NCBI RefSeq assembly: GCF_030285625.1
Contig: NZ_CP127294.1
Span: 4,808,501-4,872,500, forward strand
DNA from: Amycolatopsis sp. 2-15
GTDB taxonomy: Bacteria > Actinomycetota > Actinomycetes > Mycobacteriales > Pseudonocardiaceae
Length of the DNA stretch: 64,000 bases
Reading direction: 5' to 3'
The position numbers were made by a program, and so were the translations under genes. The stretch's first letter is position 1. Each line of letters starts with the position of its first letter. Below are positions 8,744 to 17,012 of this stretch, piece after piece. The notes under the pieces are model-generated. The model was not told the DNA's origin. It saw nothing but the letters and a program-made list of their open reading frames with translations, and made no database searches.

Positions 8744-8787
8744 GAAGCGGGCGTCAGGTCGCGGTCGTCTGTTTTGGTCAGCGTCAT
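8740..8787 (-). CDS. Possible 15-codon leader ORF before the monooxygenase
   Basis: ATG at 8787 follows GAGGAACGGGGA and reads MTLTKTDDRDLTPAS, ending in a TGA that overlaps the GTG start of the monooxygenase. The main gene has no Shine-Dalgarno of its own, so this mini-ORF could deliver ribosomes to it. It could equally be a remnant of an earlier N-terminus lost by a one-base shift. Confidence 0.3.
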   Translation of the reverse strand: MTLTKTDDRDLTPAS

Positions 8788-8884
8788 TTCCCCGTTCCTC
8801 TCGTCGTCGCGAAAGGGTTACCCCAGTTCCATCGTGACGGCTTTCATGAGCGTTACAAGGGTTGTCTCGATCGGACTGTTCATG

Positions 8885-8901
8885 GAGTCCACAATGGACT
8901 C
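8885..8901. promoter_or_regulatory. Operator-like dyad in divergent intergenic region
   Basis: GAGTCCA-CAA-TGGACTC is a perfect 7-3-7 inverted repeat, placed between the monooxygenase unit (minus) and the PPOX-class gene (plus start 8955). A smaller ACAA-GGG-TTGT dyad lies about 30 bp away. No regulator gene is adjacent. Confidence 0.45.
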
Positions 8902-8954
8902 ACGACGTGCGGTGTGCCGGTTTTTGTCGGACCCCCCGCGTACCCTGCGATGTC

Positions 8955-9389
8955 ATGGTGTTGACAGTGGAAATGCGCGAACAGTTCCTGGCCGAGCCGC
9001 ACATCGGCGCGTTGTCGGTGGTCGAACGCCCCGACCGCGCGCCCCTCGTCGTGCCCATCTGGTACCAGTACACGCCAGGAGGTGAGCTGTGGGTGCGCGC
9101 ACCACCGGACACGCGGAAAGCCCGCGCGGTCCGGGAAACGGGGCGCTTCACCCTGATGGCGCAACGGACCTCGCCGACAGTCCGATACGTTTCGGTGGAA
9201 GGCCCGGTGAGGCGGTACGAGCCGAGCACCGACGCCGAATCTCGCGAAATGGTGGCGCGCTACCTGCCCCCGGACAAGGTCGAGGCCTTCCTGGAGTTCG
9301 AGCGTACCCACCTCGGCGAGCACCACGTGATTTCGCTGCGGCCGCAACACTGGTTCTCGGCTGATCTGGGTCCGGCCTGTTCGCCATAA
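8955..9389 (+). CDS. PPOX-class split-barrel oxidoreductase (probably F420-dependent)
   Basis: 144 residues. The pattern LAEPHIGALSVVERPDRAP followed by VVPIWYQYTPGGELWVRA and later TVRYVSVEGPVRRYE matches pyridoxamine-oxidase-like split barrels, many of which bind F420 in actinomycetes. The C-terminus FERTHLGEHHVISLRPQHW is also characteristic. ATG 8955 gives the family length, though its ribosome binding site is weak. It is divergent from the FAD monooxygenase. Confidence 0.82.
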   Translation: MVLTVEMREQFLAEPHIGALSVVERPDRAPLVVPIWYQYTPGGELWVRAPPDTRKARAVRETGRFTLMAQRTSPTVRYVSVEGPVRRYEPSTDAESREMVARYLPPDKVEAFLEFERTHLGEHHVISLRPQHWFSADLGPACSP

Positions 9390-9454
9390 CCCTCGGCCGC
9401 GCGGATGTTTCCCACTATGGTGAACTGTCTCGCGCGAACGGCAGGGGGCGGCGG

Positions 9455-10390
9455 ATGACGACGTCTGACGACGACGGTTCCACAGATTCCGGAGTTCCTG
9501 ACGAGGTCCCACCGCAGTTTGGTGATCCTGACGCGCCGACACCACCGTCGGGCATTCCCCGGAGCGACGCCCGCTCCCCTTCCATTGGCGGGCTTCACTC
9601 CGACATCGAACCTCTCGGCGGTTCGACGTCGTGGTCCGGCGGCGGTTAACAGGCTGTCCAGCCACCGGGTCCACCATGCCTCGACGACCCTCCGTCCGGC
9701 GGGCTGTCCGAGGCTTCACGCACGCGGTCGTGGCCGGGAAACTCCGGCCGCGACACTCAGCCCGGCGAGCCGGTCTTCCCGCACCAGCCGCCCGCTCCGG
9801 GTCCGCCGGAACGGATGGCAGGCGGTGTCGCCGGTGCGCAGCCGCCGGGGCCGGCGTTTTCGTCGGTCGACGGGGGTCGGCGTGACGAATCGAGTTCTCG
9901 CGGGTGGGATCAGTACGGTGGGCCGCCGCCGGGGCCGAGTTTTCCGCCGGTCGAGGCGGCGGATTCGCGTGGCGAGCCGAGGTCGCGGGAGTGGTATCAG
10001 CAACCCCAGCAGGGTGGTGCACCACCCGGGCCCGCCTTCTTCGAGGGTGGCCCGACGTCCGGCGGACCGCCGCCGGGGCCGGCGTTCGCGCAGCGGCCGA
10101 TGCGGGACGAGGGGCGGTTGGAGCCGGAGAGCTCGCCGCCGCCGGGGCCGGCGTTCGTCGACAACTCTCCGACGGGGTCTGGTGCCCCGCCGGAGGGGCC
10201 GGCGTTCGCGCAGCAGGCGTCGTGGGACCAGCCGCAGCCTTGGGGTGGCCCGCCACTCGGGCCGGACGTGTACGGCGCGGCGGCCGATCGCAGGGGCGGC
10301 GGCGGGCGGTCGAGCGTGCCGGAGCCCTACGACGACGTGCGCGAGCCGGGGTGGCGGCGGTTGCTGCGCCGGCTGCGGGGGCGCGGGTAA
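9455..10390 (+). pseudogene. Pro/Gly-rich repeat protein interrupted by an in-frame TAA
   Basis: ATG 9455 follows AGGGGG and reads 64 residues (MTTSDDDGSTDSGVPDEVPP and on) to a TAA at 9647-9649. The same frame continues without shift to 10390, with identical composition. The second part has five PPPGPAF-like repeats (about 9841, 9926, 10070, 10135, 10189) and a basic tail ending WRRLLRRLRGRG. The low-complexity N-terminus suggests a disordered cytoplasmic protein, possibly functioning with the membrane protein that starts 4 bp later. It is either a nonsense pseudogene, two ORFs, or a sequence error. Confidence 0.55.
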
Positions 10391-10393
10391 GGC

Positions 10394-11467
10394 ATGACCG
10401 GGGTTCTTCAGGGCGCCCTCGGGGGCGCCCGGGCGTTGCTCGTCGGGTGGATCCTGCCGAGCCTGATCAACGTCGTGGTGTTCGGGTTCGCGGTGGTGCC
10501 GGGGCCGAGGCGGATCGGGGCGTTGAGCGTGGACGCGGGGTGGGCGGCCGTCGCGGGGCTGGTGGCCACGGCTGTGCTCGGGCTGGTGCTGGCGGCACTG
10601 CAAACGCCGCTCTACCGCGTCCTCGAGGGCTACTTCGCCTGGCCGGGCTGGCTTTTGCGCCGGCGGCGCCGTCGGCAAGTCGCCCGGCTGCACCTGTTGC
10701 GCAACCGGGTCGACGCGGTGACGTTGGCCCGGCGGGAAGATCGGCTGCCCGCCGAGGATCGGGCGACGCCGGCGAAGTTCCGGGCGCAGGAGGACCTCGG
10801 GCCCTACCTCGAGCGCGACCTCCGCAAGGGCCCGGTCTGGCACGCCCTGCTCGCCGAGCGCCTGCACCGCTACCCGCTCGACGACCAGCAGGTCGCCGCC
10901 ACGCGGCTCGGCAACGCGATCCGGCGGTTCGAGGAGTACGGCCACCACCGGTACCGGCTCGATTCGCAGGTGCTCTGGCACGAGCTCAACGCCGGTGTCG
11001 CCGAGCCCGTCCGCAAGCAGGTGGAGGACGGGCGGACCAACGTCGACTTCTTCGTCAGCCTGCTCTGCGGTCACGTGCTCGTCGTGGTGGCCGCCGCCGT
11101 CGACCTCGTCGTGGGGCGGGCGGAGCTGCCGTGGGTGACGGCCGGGGCGCTGGTGGGCCTGCTGGTGCTGGCGGTCGTCTGGTACCGGGTGGCCGTGGTG
11201 GCCACGGACGAGTGGGCCGGCGCCGTCCGCGCGATGGTCGACCTCGGCCGAGCGCCGCTCGCCACCGCCATGGGGCTCACGCTGCCCGCGCGGCTGGCGG
11301 ACGAACGCGAGATGTGGCGGGCGGCCGTCGGCTTCGTCGGCACCGGGCCGACCGACGCACTCGACCCGTACCGCGCTAAGCCGGAGCAGCCGCGCGCCGG
11401 TCGCGCACCACGGCCAGCAGGATCGCGGCCAGGCCGAGGATCGCGACCAGGGCGTTGGCGGTGGTGA
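10394..11467 (+). CDS. Hypothetical membrane protein
   Basis: 357 residues. Two hydrophobic helices lie near the N-terminus (about residues 13-35 and 48-70), then comes a long charged cytoplasmic segment (RRRRRRQVARLHLLRNR and following), and two more helices near residues 218-260. I do not recognise the family. It starts 4 bp after the Pro/Gly-rich ORF, so the pair is probably co-transcribed. The last 30 residues are Arg/Pro-rich and run antisense over the convergent gene at 11376, which suggests the original stop was lost. Confidence 0.7.
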   Translation: MTGVLQGALGGARALLVGWILPSLINVVVFGFAVVPGPRRIGALSVDAGWAAVAGLVATAVLGLVLAALQTPLYRVLEGYFAWPGWLLRRRRRRQVARLHLLRNRVDAVTLARREDRLPAEDRATPAKFRAQEDLGPYLERDLRKGPVWHALLAERLHRYPLDDQQVAATRLGNAIRRFEEYGHHRYRLDSQVLWHELNAGVAEPVRKQVEDGRTNVDFFVSLLCGHVLVVVAAAVDLVVGRAELPWVTAGALVGLLVLAVVWYRVAVVATDEWAGAVRAMVDLGRAPLATAMGLTLPARLADEREMWRAAVGFVGTGPTDALDPYRAKPEQPRAGRAPRPAGSRPGRGSRPGRWRW

Positions 11468-11789
11468 GCACGACGGCCTGCCACATCACCGGCGGGTGCG
11501 TGTCGAACAGGTGGAAAAAGAAGTGCGGCACGGCGAAGAGCGAGAACGCGCCGGCGGCGGGCACGACGTAGTGCGTCCTCGGCTTGACGAGCGCGATGCC
11601 GAGTACCAGCGCGATGGCCAGCGTCGCGCCGCCGAAGTCGCGGGCGAAGTGCTCGCTGAACGGCGGGTTCAGGTCCACCGTGGGGAAGGTCGTGTAGAAG
11701 CTTTCGGGGAACAGTTGGTTCCAGCCGCCGACGACCACTGTGACGAGGAATGGGATCACCAGGGTGGCCCGGATGGCGAGGGTGTTCAT
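11376..11789 (-). CDS. Small four-helix membrane protein
   Basis: 137 residues with four predicted transmembrane segments: residues 5-23, 50-67, 75-95 and 103-128. Motifs include GGWNQLFPESFYTTFP and FAVPHFFFHLFDTHPP. This looks like a conserved actinobacterial membrane family of unknown function. It begins 10 bp after the NAD(P)-binding protein gene and shares its transcription unit. Confidence 0.78.
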   Translation of the reverse strand: MNTLAIRATLVIPFLVTVVVGGWNQLFPESFYTTFPTVDLNPPFSEHFARDFGGATLAIALVLGIALVKPRTHYVVPAAGAFSLFAVPHFFFHLFDTHPPVMWQAVVLTTANALVAILGLAAILLAVVRDRRAAAPA

Positions 11790-11799
11790 GGGAGTCCTT

Positions 11800-12552
11800 T
11801 CAGGACAGTCGGTTCGCGGCGCGGCGCAGGTACTCGGCGAACGTGCGCTCGCCCCGGGCGTAGTCTTCGCGCGGGAGCAGCGCGCCGCCGGTCATGGCCT
11901 TGCCGACCGCACCCGGCAGGCATACCGGCAGCACGATCTTGCGGGATCCGCGGGCCTTGGCCAGCCGGCGGGCCATGTCGGCCATCTGGAGCTGCTCGGG
12001 GCCGGCGAGCGGCCGCACGTAGCCGCCCGGCTCCTGCCCGACCTGCGCGGCCAGGGCGCTCGCGACCTCGTCCGCCGAGACCGGCTGGGAAAGTTCCCGC
12101 GGTACCACCACGAACGGCCCACGGGCACCGTCCACAAGGGGCTCCGGGAACTCGTGGAACTGCGTGGCCCGCAGGATCGTCCACGGCACCGGGCCGTTGC
12201 GCACGAGCTCCTCCTGCTTGCGCTTGCCGAAGTAGTAGCCGAGGTCGACGTCGTCCACGCCGACGATCGAGAGCGCGATCACGTGCCGCGCCCCGGCCGT
12301 CGCGGCGGCGTCCAGGAGGTTACGCGTGGCGGCGGCGAAGAAACCGACCGCGGGCTTCCTGCGCACGGACATGATGTTGGTGACGTCGACGACCTCTTCG
12401 CAGCCGTCGAGCTTCCCGCCGAGCCCGGCGCCGGTCGTCAGGTCGACGCCCCGCGAACGCGCCAGCACCACCGGCTCGTGCCCGGCCGTGGTCAGTTTCC
12501 GCACCACCAGCGCGCCGATCAGCCCGGTCCCGCCGGCGACAGCCACTCGCAT
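11800..12552 (-). CDS. NmrA/SDR-type NAD(P)-binding protein
   Basis: 250 residues. The atypical-SDR glycine motif is VAVAGGTGLIGALVV at the N-terminus. The family's active-site tyrosine is replaced in context (GYYFGKRKQEELV), as in NmrA-like sensors and ubiquinone-biogenesis-like reductases. ATG 12552. It is divergent from another NAD-binding protein (12779), with repeated GTGTGGATC motifs between them, so both probably answer to one regulator. Confidence 0.85.
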   Translation of the reverse strand: MRVAVAGGTGLIGALVVRKLTTAGHEPVVLARSRGVDLTTGAGLGGKLDGCEEVVDVTNIMSVRRKPAVGFFAAATRNLLDAAATAGARHVIALSIVGVDDVDLGYYFGKRKQEELVRNGPVPWTILRATQFHEFPEPLVDGARGPFVVVPRELSQPVSADEVASALAAQVGQEPGGYVRPLAGPEQLQMADMARRLAKARGSRKIVLPVCLPGAVGKAMTGGALLPREDYARGERTFAEYLRRAANRLS

Positions 12553-12581
12553 CGGTCTTGCCTCATTTCGTCTCGTCTCGG

Positions 12582-12660
12582 GTGTGGATCGTCTCGGTGT
12601 GGATCACTGCCCAGACCGCGCAGGTCCGGCGAACGTGACAGGCTGGCGTGTGATCCACAC
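12582..12660. promoter_or_regulatory. GTGTGGATC repeat cluster in divergent promoter
   Basis: GTGTGGATC occurs at 12582-12590 and again, extended to GTGTGGATCAC, at 12597-12607 (15 bp apart). The exact inverse GTGATCCACAC lies at 12650-12660. Two direct copies and one inverted 11-bp copy in a 226-bp divergent intergenic region look like an operator. The arms could also form a hairpin with a 42-base loop. Confidence 0.5.
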
Positions 12661-12778
12661 CTCCGGGCGCCGTGAACCGGTCCAGCGGCGTGGGGGCGAA
12701 GTGGACTACCGGTCCGGCGTGGGCGCGGGTTGACTGGTTCTCACCGGGTTGTCCACACGAGATCGTTGAGAGGGAAAG

Positions 12779-13630
12779 ATGCGGATCTTCCTCGCCGGTG
12801 CGTCCGGCGTTGTCGGGCGCCGGGTGGTGCCGGCGCTGCTCGCGGAGGGCCACGAGGTGATCGGGCTGGCCCGCGGCGCCGGGTCGGCCGACCGGATCAC
12901 CGCACTCGGCGCGACGGCCGTGCTCGGCGACGTGTACGACGCGCCCGCGCTGGCCGAGATCGTCCGCGCCGCCGCGCCGGACGTCGTGATGCACCAGCTG
13001 ACCGACCTCGGCTCGGGCGACCGCGCCGCGAACGCCCACGTGCGCACCGTCGGCACGCGTAACCTCGTCGATGCGGCGAAGGCGGCCGGGGTGCGGCGGA
13101 TCGTCGCGCAGAGCATCGCGTGGGCCTACGAGCCCGGCGCCGCGCCCGCACCGGAGGACACACCGCTCGACCTGGCGGGCGCCCCCGACCGGCTCGGCTC
13201 GGTGTCGGGCGTCGCCGCCCTGGAGACGGCGGTGTCGGAACTGCCCGAGTGGGTGGTCCTGCGCTACGGCACCCTCTACGGCCCGGACACCTGGTACACC
13301 GCCGGCGCCCTCATGGCCCAGCTCGCCGCGGCCGGCAACCTCCCGGCCACCGCCGACGTCACCAGCTTCCTCCACCTCGACGATGCCGCCTCGGCCGCAC
13401 TCGCCGCCCTCACCTGGCCCACCGGCCCGGTCAACATCTGCGACGACGAGCCCGCGGCGGGCTACGAGTGGGTCCCCGCGTTCTGCGCCTCCGTCGGGGC
13501 GCCGACAGCTTCCCGGACCGACGGTGACCGCACCCCGTGGGCACGGGGAGCGGACAACACGCACGCCCGCAAGGACCTGGGCTGGCTGCCGAGCCGGCCT
13601 TCGTGGCGGGAGGGTTTCAAGCTGGGCTGA
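12779..13630 (+). CDS. NAD-dependent epimerase/dehydratase family protein
   Basis: 283 residues, extended-SDR type. The cofactor motif is IFLAGASGVVGRRVVPALL. The usual YxxxK is absent: the corresponding region reads RLGSVSGVAALETAV, so it may be a reductase variant or a sensor. Later motifs VVLRYGTLYGPDTW and SFLHLDDAASAALAAL are the standard substrate-domain landmarks. The ATG follows GAGAGGGAAAG. The 3' end is the first unit of a degenerate tandem repeat. Confidence 0.85.
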   Translation: MRIFLAGASGVVGRRVVPALLAEGHEVIGLARGAGSADRITALGATAVLGDVYDAPALAEIVRAAAPDVVMHQLTDLGSGDRAANAHVRTVGTRNLVDAAKAAGVRRIVAQSIAWAYEPGAAPAPEDTPLDLAGAPDRLGSVSGVAALETAVSELPEWVVLRYGTLYGPDTWYTAGALMAQLAAAGNLPATADVTSFLHLDDAASAALAALTWPTGPVNICDDEPAAGYEWVPAFCASVGAPTASRTDGDRTPWARGADNTHARKDLGWLPSRPSWREGFKLG

Positions 13631-14040
13631 CGGCGGCCTCGGCGTGCGGAGGTCCGGTGCGCTCGAGTCCGGCAGGGCCCGGCGTCGGCTGTGGCTGTGC
13701 GTGAGCGTGGTGGGGAGGGCTTCAACTCCGGGTCGGTCGCCGGGGCGGCGCCCAGGGGCGGTCCGGTGGGCTCGGCTCTGGCGTGGCGAAGGGCGCGCTG
13801 GTGTGGCCTGGCGTTCCGGTGGCCGGCCTGGCCGGAGGGATTCAAGCCGGGCCGGCGTTTGCGGGGCACCGCAGGGCGTGGCCCGGTGCGCTCGGTCCGG
13901 CGTGGAGAAGGACCCGTCGGCGTGACCTGGCGAAAGACCGCTGTCCGGGAGCGCGGCCGGAGGGCTGCACCCTGGGGCCGCCGGTCGCCGCTGCGCACAG
14001 GCGTGGTCCGCGGCCCGGTGGCAACAGCCCCGGGTGAGGA
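13609..14040. repeat. Four degenerate tandem units of about 105-125 bp
   Basis: GGAGGG(T/C/A)TTCAA-type heads occur at 13609, 13714 and 13834, with a diverged head (GGAGGGCTGCA) at 13959. Each is followed about 45 bp later by a GG(T/C)CCGGTG(C/G) element, then CTCG and a TCCGGCG-like stretch. The first head is the last coding part of the epimerase gene. No gene is convincing in this 450-bp gap; the plus-strand reading is Arg/Gly-rich noise. Confidence 0.55.
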
Positions 14041-14081
14041 CCGGCGTGAGTCGCCAGGCCGAATCGCCGACCTCAGCCGGG

Positions 14082-15467
14082 TCACCAAGCGGCGATCTCG
14101 GCGCCCTCCAGCAGCCGGGCCAGGGTGTCCAGCGCTGGGTGCCACGAGTGTTGCGGTGGGGTGGCGTAGCCGAGGACCAGGCCGGCACGGGGGTCGGTGC
14201 CGTGCCAGTAGCCCGAGGTGTGCAGGCCCAGCAGGCGGACGCCCGCGTGGAGGCCGGTGTCGACGAGGCGCTTTTCCTCTTGCCACGACGCCAGGGGGAG
14301 CAGGGCGTGGAGGCCGGCGGGGACGCCGTCGAGGGGGACGTCGGTGAGGGTGGCGAGGCGGGTGGCCAGTTCGGCGCGCCGCTTCTGGTAGGTGGCGCGG
14401 GCGCGGCGGACGTGGCGGTCGTAGTCGCCGCGCCGGAGCAGGTCGGCGAGGGCGAGCTGGCCGGGGGCGCCGACGGACGCGCCGGTGACGGCCAGCGCGT
14501 CGAGGACCGGGATGCGCAGCCGCGGCGGCAGCACGAGCCAGCCGAGGCGCAGGCCGGGCGCCAGGGATTTGCTGGTGCTGCCCGCGAAGACCACGCGGGA
14601 CGGGTCCAGGGCCTGCAGCGCGCCCACGGGCTGTTTGTCGTAGCGGAACTCGCCGTCGTAGTCGTCCTCGATGACGAAGCCGTCGCGGGCGCGGGCCCGG
14701 TCGAGGAAGGCCGTGCGCAGATCGGGGCTCAGGACGACACCGCGCGGGTGCTGGTGGGCGGGCGTGAGCAGCACGGCGCGAACGTCCGGATCCAGCGCGG
14801 CAGGGTCCGCGCCGAAAGGACCCACGGGAAGCGGTGCGGTCGCGAGTCCGGCGCCGTGGATGAGGCGCCGGTGGTGGACGAGGCCGGGGTCCTCCGTGCC
14901 GATCACGGACAGCCCCGACTCCCGCAGGGCCCGCGCCAGCAAGGCGAGGCCGTGGGTGAAGCCGGTCGTGATCACGACGGCCTCGGCTTCCGCGCGGACA
15001 CCGCGCGTTCGTGACACGTACGTGGCCACGGCTTCGCGCAGCAGCCGTGAACCGGCCGGGTCGCCGTAGTCCAAACTGGACGGTCCCGCCGCCGCCAGGG
15101 TGCGTTTCACGCTGGCCGACCACAGCGTGTGCGGGAACAGGCTCAGATCCGGGCGCCCCGGCCGGAGGTCGAGCAGGCGCGGCTCGACCTCCGGCACCGC
15201 CTTCGCCGCGGGGAGCCGGGTTTCGGCGACGCGGGTGCCCGACCCGGTCGTGCTCACCAGCCAGCCCTCGGCCACCAGCTGCGCGTAGGCCTCGACGACG
15301 GTGCCGCGCGCGATCCCGAGGTCGTCGGCCAGGCTGCGGGTGCCGGGCAGGCGCGTGCCGGCGGGCAGCCGCCCGGACGTCACCGCCTCCCGCAGCGCGG
15401 CCTCGATCGAGCGGGCCCGCGGTTCGCCGCCCGCCTCGAGGTGCAGGTCGATCCCGAGCGAGCTCAC
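14082..15467 (-). CDS. MocR/PdxR-type GntR regulator with aminotransferase domain
   Basis: 461 residues. The N-terminal GntR winged helix covers residues 10-75 (RLPAGTRLPGTRSLADDLGI, ARGTVVEAYAQLVAEG). The rest is a class-I aminotransferase fold that binds PLP: FVIEDDYDGEFRYD and the Lys in FAGSTSKSLAPGLRLGW. Such proteins sense PLP or amino-acid derivatives. The GTG start (15467) overlaps the sigma-factor stop as GTGA, so the two are translationally coupled. Confidence 0.9.
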   Translation of the reverse strand: MSSLGIDLHLEAGGEPRARSIEAALREAVTSGRLPAGTRLPGTRSLADDLGIARGTVVEAYAQLVAEGWLVSTTGSGTRVAETRLPAAKAVPEVEPRLLDLRPGRPDLSLFPHTLWSASVKRTLAAAGPSSLDYGDPAGSRLLREAVATYVSRTRGVRAEAEAVVITTGFTHGLALLARALRESGLSVIGTEDPGLVHHRRLIHGAGLATAPLPVGPFGADPAALDPDVRAVLLTPAHQHPRGVVLSPDLRTAFLDRARARDGFVIEDDYDGEFRYDKQPVGALQALDPSRVVFAGSTSKSLAPGLRLGWLVLPPRLRIPVLDALAVTGASVGAPGQLALADLLRRGDYDRHVRRARATYQKRRAELATRLATLTDVPLDGVPAGLHALLPLASWQEEKRLVDTGLHAGVRLLGLHTSGYWHGTDPRAGLVLGYATPPQHSWHPALDTLARLLEGAEIAAW

Positions 15468-16357
15468 CCCGCGACCGCCGCGGCCAGCCGGGCGAGCTTC
15501 GCCGGGTTCACGACGAAACAGACCTGGTCGATGCCCAGCGGCGACGCGTCCACCCAGCACGCCGCGAGCGGTTCGCCGGCGCGCGAGACGAGCACCACGT
15601 GCTGCCCGTTCGCCGCCACGACGGAGGTGTCGACCTGCTGCCCGTGGATTCCGACCGTCCGCACCAGGTACTGCGCCACGCGTTCGCGGCCGGCGATCGG
15701 TTTGCGCGCGGCCGTGACCACGCCGCCACCGTCCGAGTACGCGACGGCGTGCTCGGCCAGCAGGCTCTGCAGACCTTCGAGATCACCCTGCTGCGCCGCC
15801 GCGAGGAACGCCCGCAGCAACCGGTCGCGCTCGGCGGGACTCACGCGCGCGCCGCGTTCACGGGTCACGTGGCCCCGCGCCCGGTGGCTCAGCTGGCGCG
15901 CGTGCTGCTCGCTGATGTCGAGGAACCCGGCGATGTCGCGGTACGGGTAGTCGAAGGCCTCCTTCAGCACGTACACCGCGCGCTCCTGCGGAGTGAGCCG
16001 TTCGAGCAACACCAGCACGGCGAGTTCGAGCGCCTCGCCGCGCTCCACCGTGACGTCGGTGCCGTCGGCGGTGGGGATCGGTTCGGGCAGCCACGGGCCG
16101 ACGTAGAGCTCGCGGCGCGCCCGGGCCGAGGTCGCGGCGGTCAGCGCCAGCCGGCTCGCGGTGGTGACGAGGAACGCCTCGGCGTTGCGCACCACGTCGC
16201 GATCCGTGCTCTGCCAGCGGATCCACGTGTCCTGCACCACGTCCTCCGCGTCGGCCGCCGTGCCCAGCAGCCGGTAGGCGATGCCGAACAGGCGCGGGCG
16301 CGCGGCTTCGAACGCCGCCACCGCGTCGGTCAGTCCACCACCGGCCACTTCGGTCAC
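15464..16357 (-). CDS. ECF sigma factor with SnoaL-like C-terminal domain (SigJ/ECF41 type)
   Basis: 297 residues. Region 2 reads PRLFGIAYRLLGTAADAEDV followed by VQDTWIRW; region 4 reads LTPQERAVYVLKEAFDYPY and ISEQHARQLSHRARGH. A SnoaL-like domain (about residues 185-297) ends CFVVNPAKLARLA, as in SigJ/ECF41 proteins, where this tail replaces an anti-sigma factor in cis. GTG 16357 follows GAGGAGCGG. It is first in a two-gene unit with the MocR regulator and divergent from the Rrf2 gene. Confidence 0.9.
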   Translation of the reverse strand: MTEVAGGGLTDAVAAFEAARPRLFGIAYRLLGTAADAEDVVQDTWIRWQSTDRDVVRNAEAFLVTTASRLALTAATSARARRELYVGPWLPEPIPTADGTDVTVERGEALELAVLVLLERLTPQERAVYVLKEAFDYPYRDIAGFLDISEQHARQLSHRARGHVTRERGARVSPAERDRLLRAFLAAAQQGDLEGLQSLLAEHAVAYSDGGGVVTAARKPIAGRERVAQYLVRTVGIHGQQVDTSVVAANGQHVVLVSRAGEPLAACWVDASPLGIDQVCFVVNPAKLARLAAAVAG

Positions 16358-16428
16358 TTCGCCGCTCCTCGTGCGCTGCAGGGGATTCCGATGGTGGCAG
16401 GTGCGCTCCCGTGCCCGCAACCGGAACC

Positions 16429-16458
16429 TTGACTTCCAGGGTCCAGATTGTCTAGGGT
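16429..16458 (+). promoter_or_regulatory. Promoter of the Rrf2 gene, probably leaderless
   Basis: TTGACT (16429-16434) and TAGGGT (16453-16458) are spaced by 18 bp. Transcription would begin about seven bases later, at the GTG start codon 16466, leaving no leader. Confidence 0.5.
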
Positions 16459-16465
16459 GGCGGCC

Positions 16466-16948
16466 GTGCGGATGAACCAGGGTGTCGAGTGGTCCGTCCA
16501 CGTCCTGCTGTCGCTCGCGTGGCTCGACGACGACGAACCGGTGTCCACCGCGTCCCTCGCGGCCAGCTACGAGCTTCCTGTGGCGTACCTGAACAAACAG
16601 CTGCAAGCCCTCGTGCGCGCGGGGCTGCTGCGTTCGCTCCCGGGCGCGCGCGGCGGATTCGTGCTCGCGCGCCGGCCCGAGGACATCACGCTGATGGACG
16701 TGGTCGCCGCCATCGAGGGTCGGGAGTTCGCGTTCCAGTGCACCGAGATCCGGCAGCACGGGATGGGCCAGGAGGCGCCGCAGAGCGCGTTCCGCCGCAA
16801 GTGCGCGGTCGACTCGGCCATGCAGCACGCCGAGCTCCAGTGGCGCAAAGCCCTGGCGGCCAAGACGATCGCCGACATCCGGGCCGAAGCCGACAGCCAC
16901 GCTCCTTCGGCCGCCCGGCTCGCCCGCAAGGCCTACGGACGCGCCTGA
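16466..16948 (+). CDS. Rrf2 family transcriptional regulator
   Basis: 160 residues. It begins VRMNQGVEWSVHVLLSLAW, then the wing-HTH SYELPVAYLNKQLQALVRAG and GARGGFVLARRPEDITLMDV, the Rrf2 core. The cluster-binding region has two cysteines (QCTEIRQ and RKCAVDS), fewer than the three used by IscR/NsrR, so an Fe-S cluster is uncertain. The start is GTG 16466 or ATG 16472. It is convergent with the cupin gene across a hairpin. Confidence 0.88.
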   Translation: MRMNQGVEWSVHVLLSLAWLDDDEPVSTASLAASYELPVAYLNKQLQALVRAGLLRSLPGARGGFVLARRPEDITLMDVVAAIEGREFAFQCTEIRQHGMGQEAPQSAFRRKCAVDSAMQHAELQWRKALAAKTIADIRAEADSHAPSAARLARKAYGRA

Positions 16949-16955
16949 CGAGAAA

Positions 16956-16988
16956 GGCCTGCCGCCTCCGAATCGGAGACAGCAGGCC
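16956..16988. terminator. Bidirectional hairpin between Rrf2 and cupin genes
   Basis: GGCCTGC (16956-16962) pairs with GCAGGCC (16982-16988), and the inner CTCCGA pairs with TCGGAG. No U-run follows, as is common in actinomycetes. Confidence 0.65.
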
Positions 16989-17012
16989 GGGGACAGCAGG
17001 CCACGCAGACGG

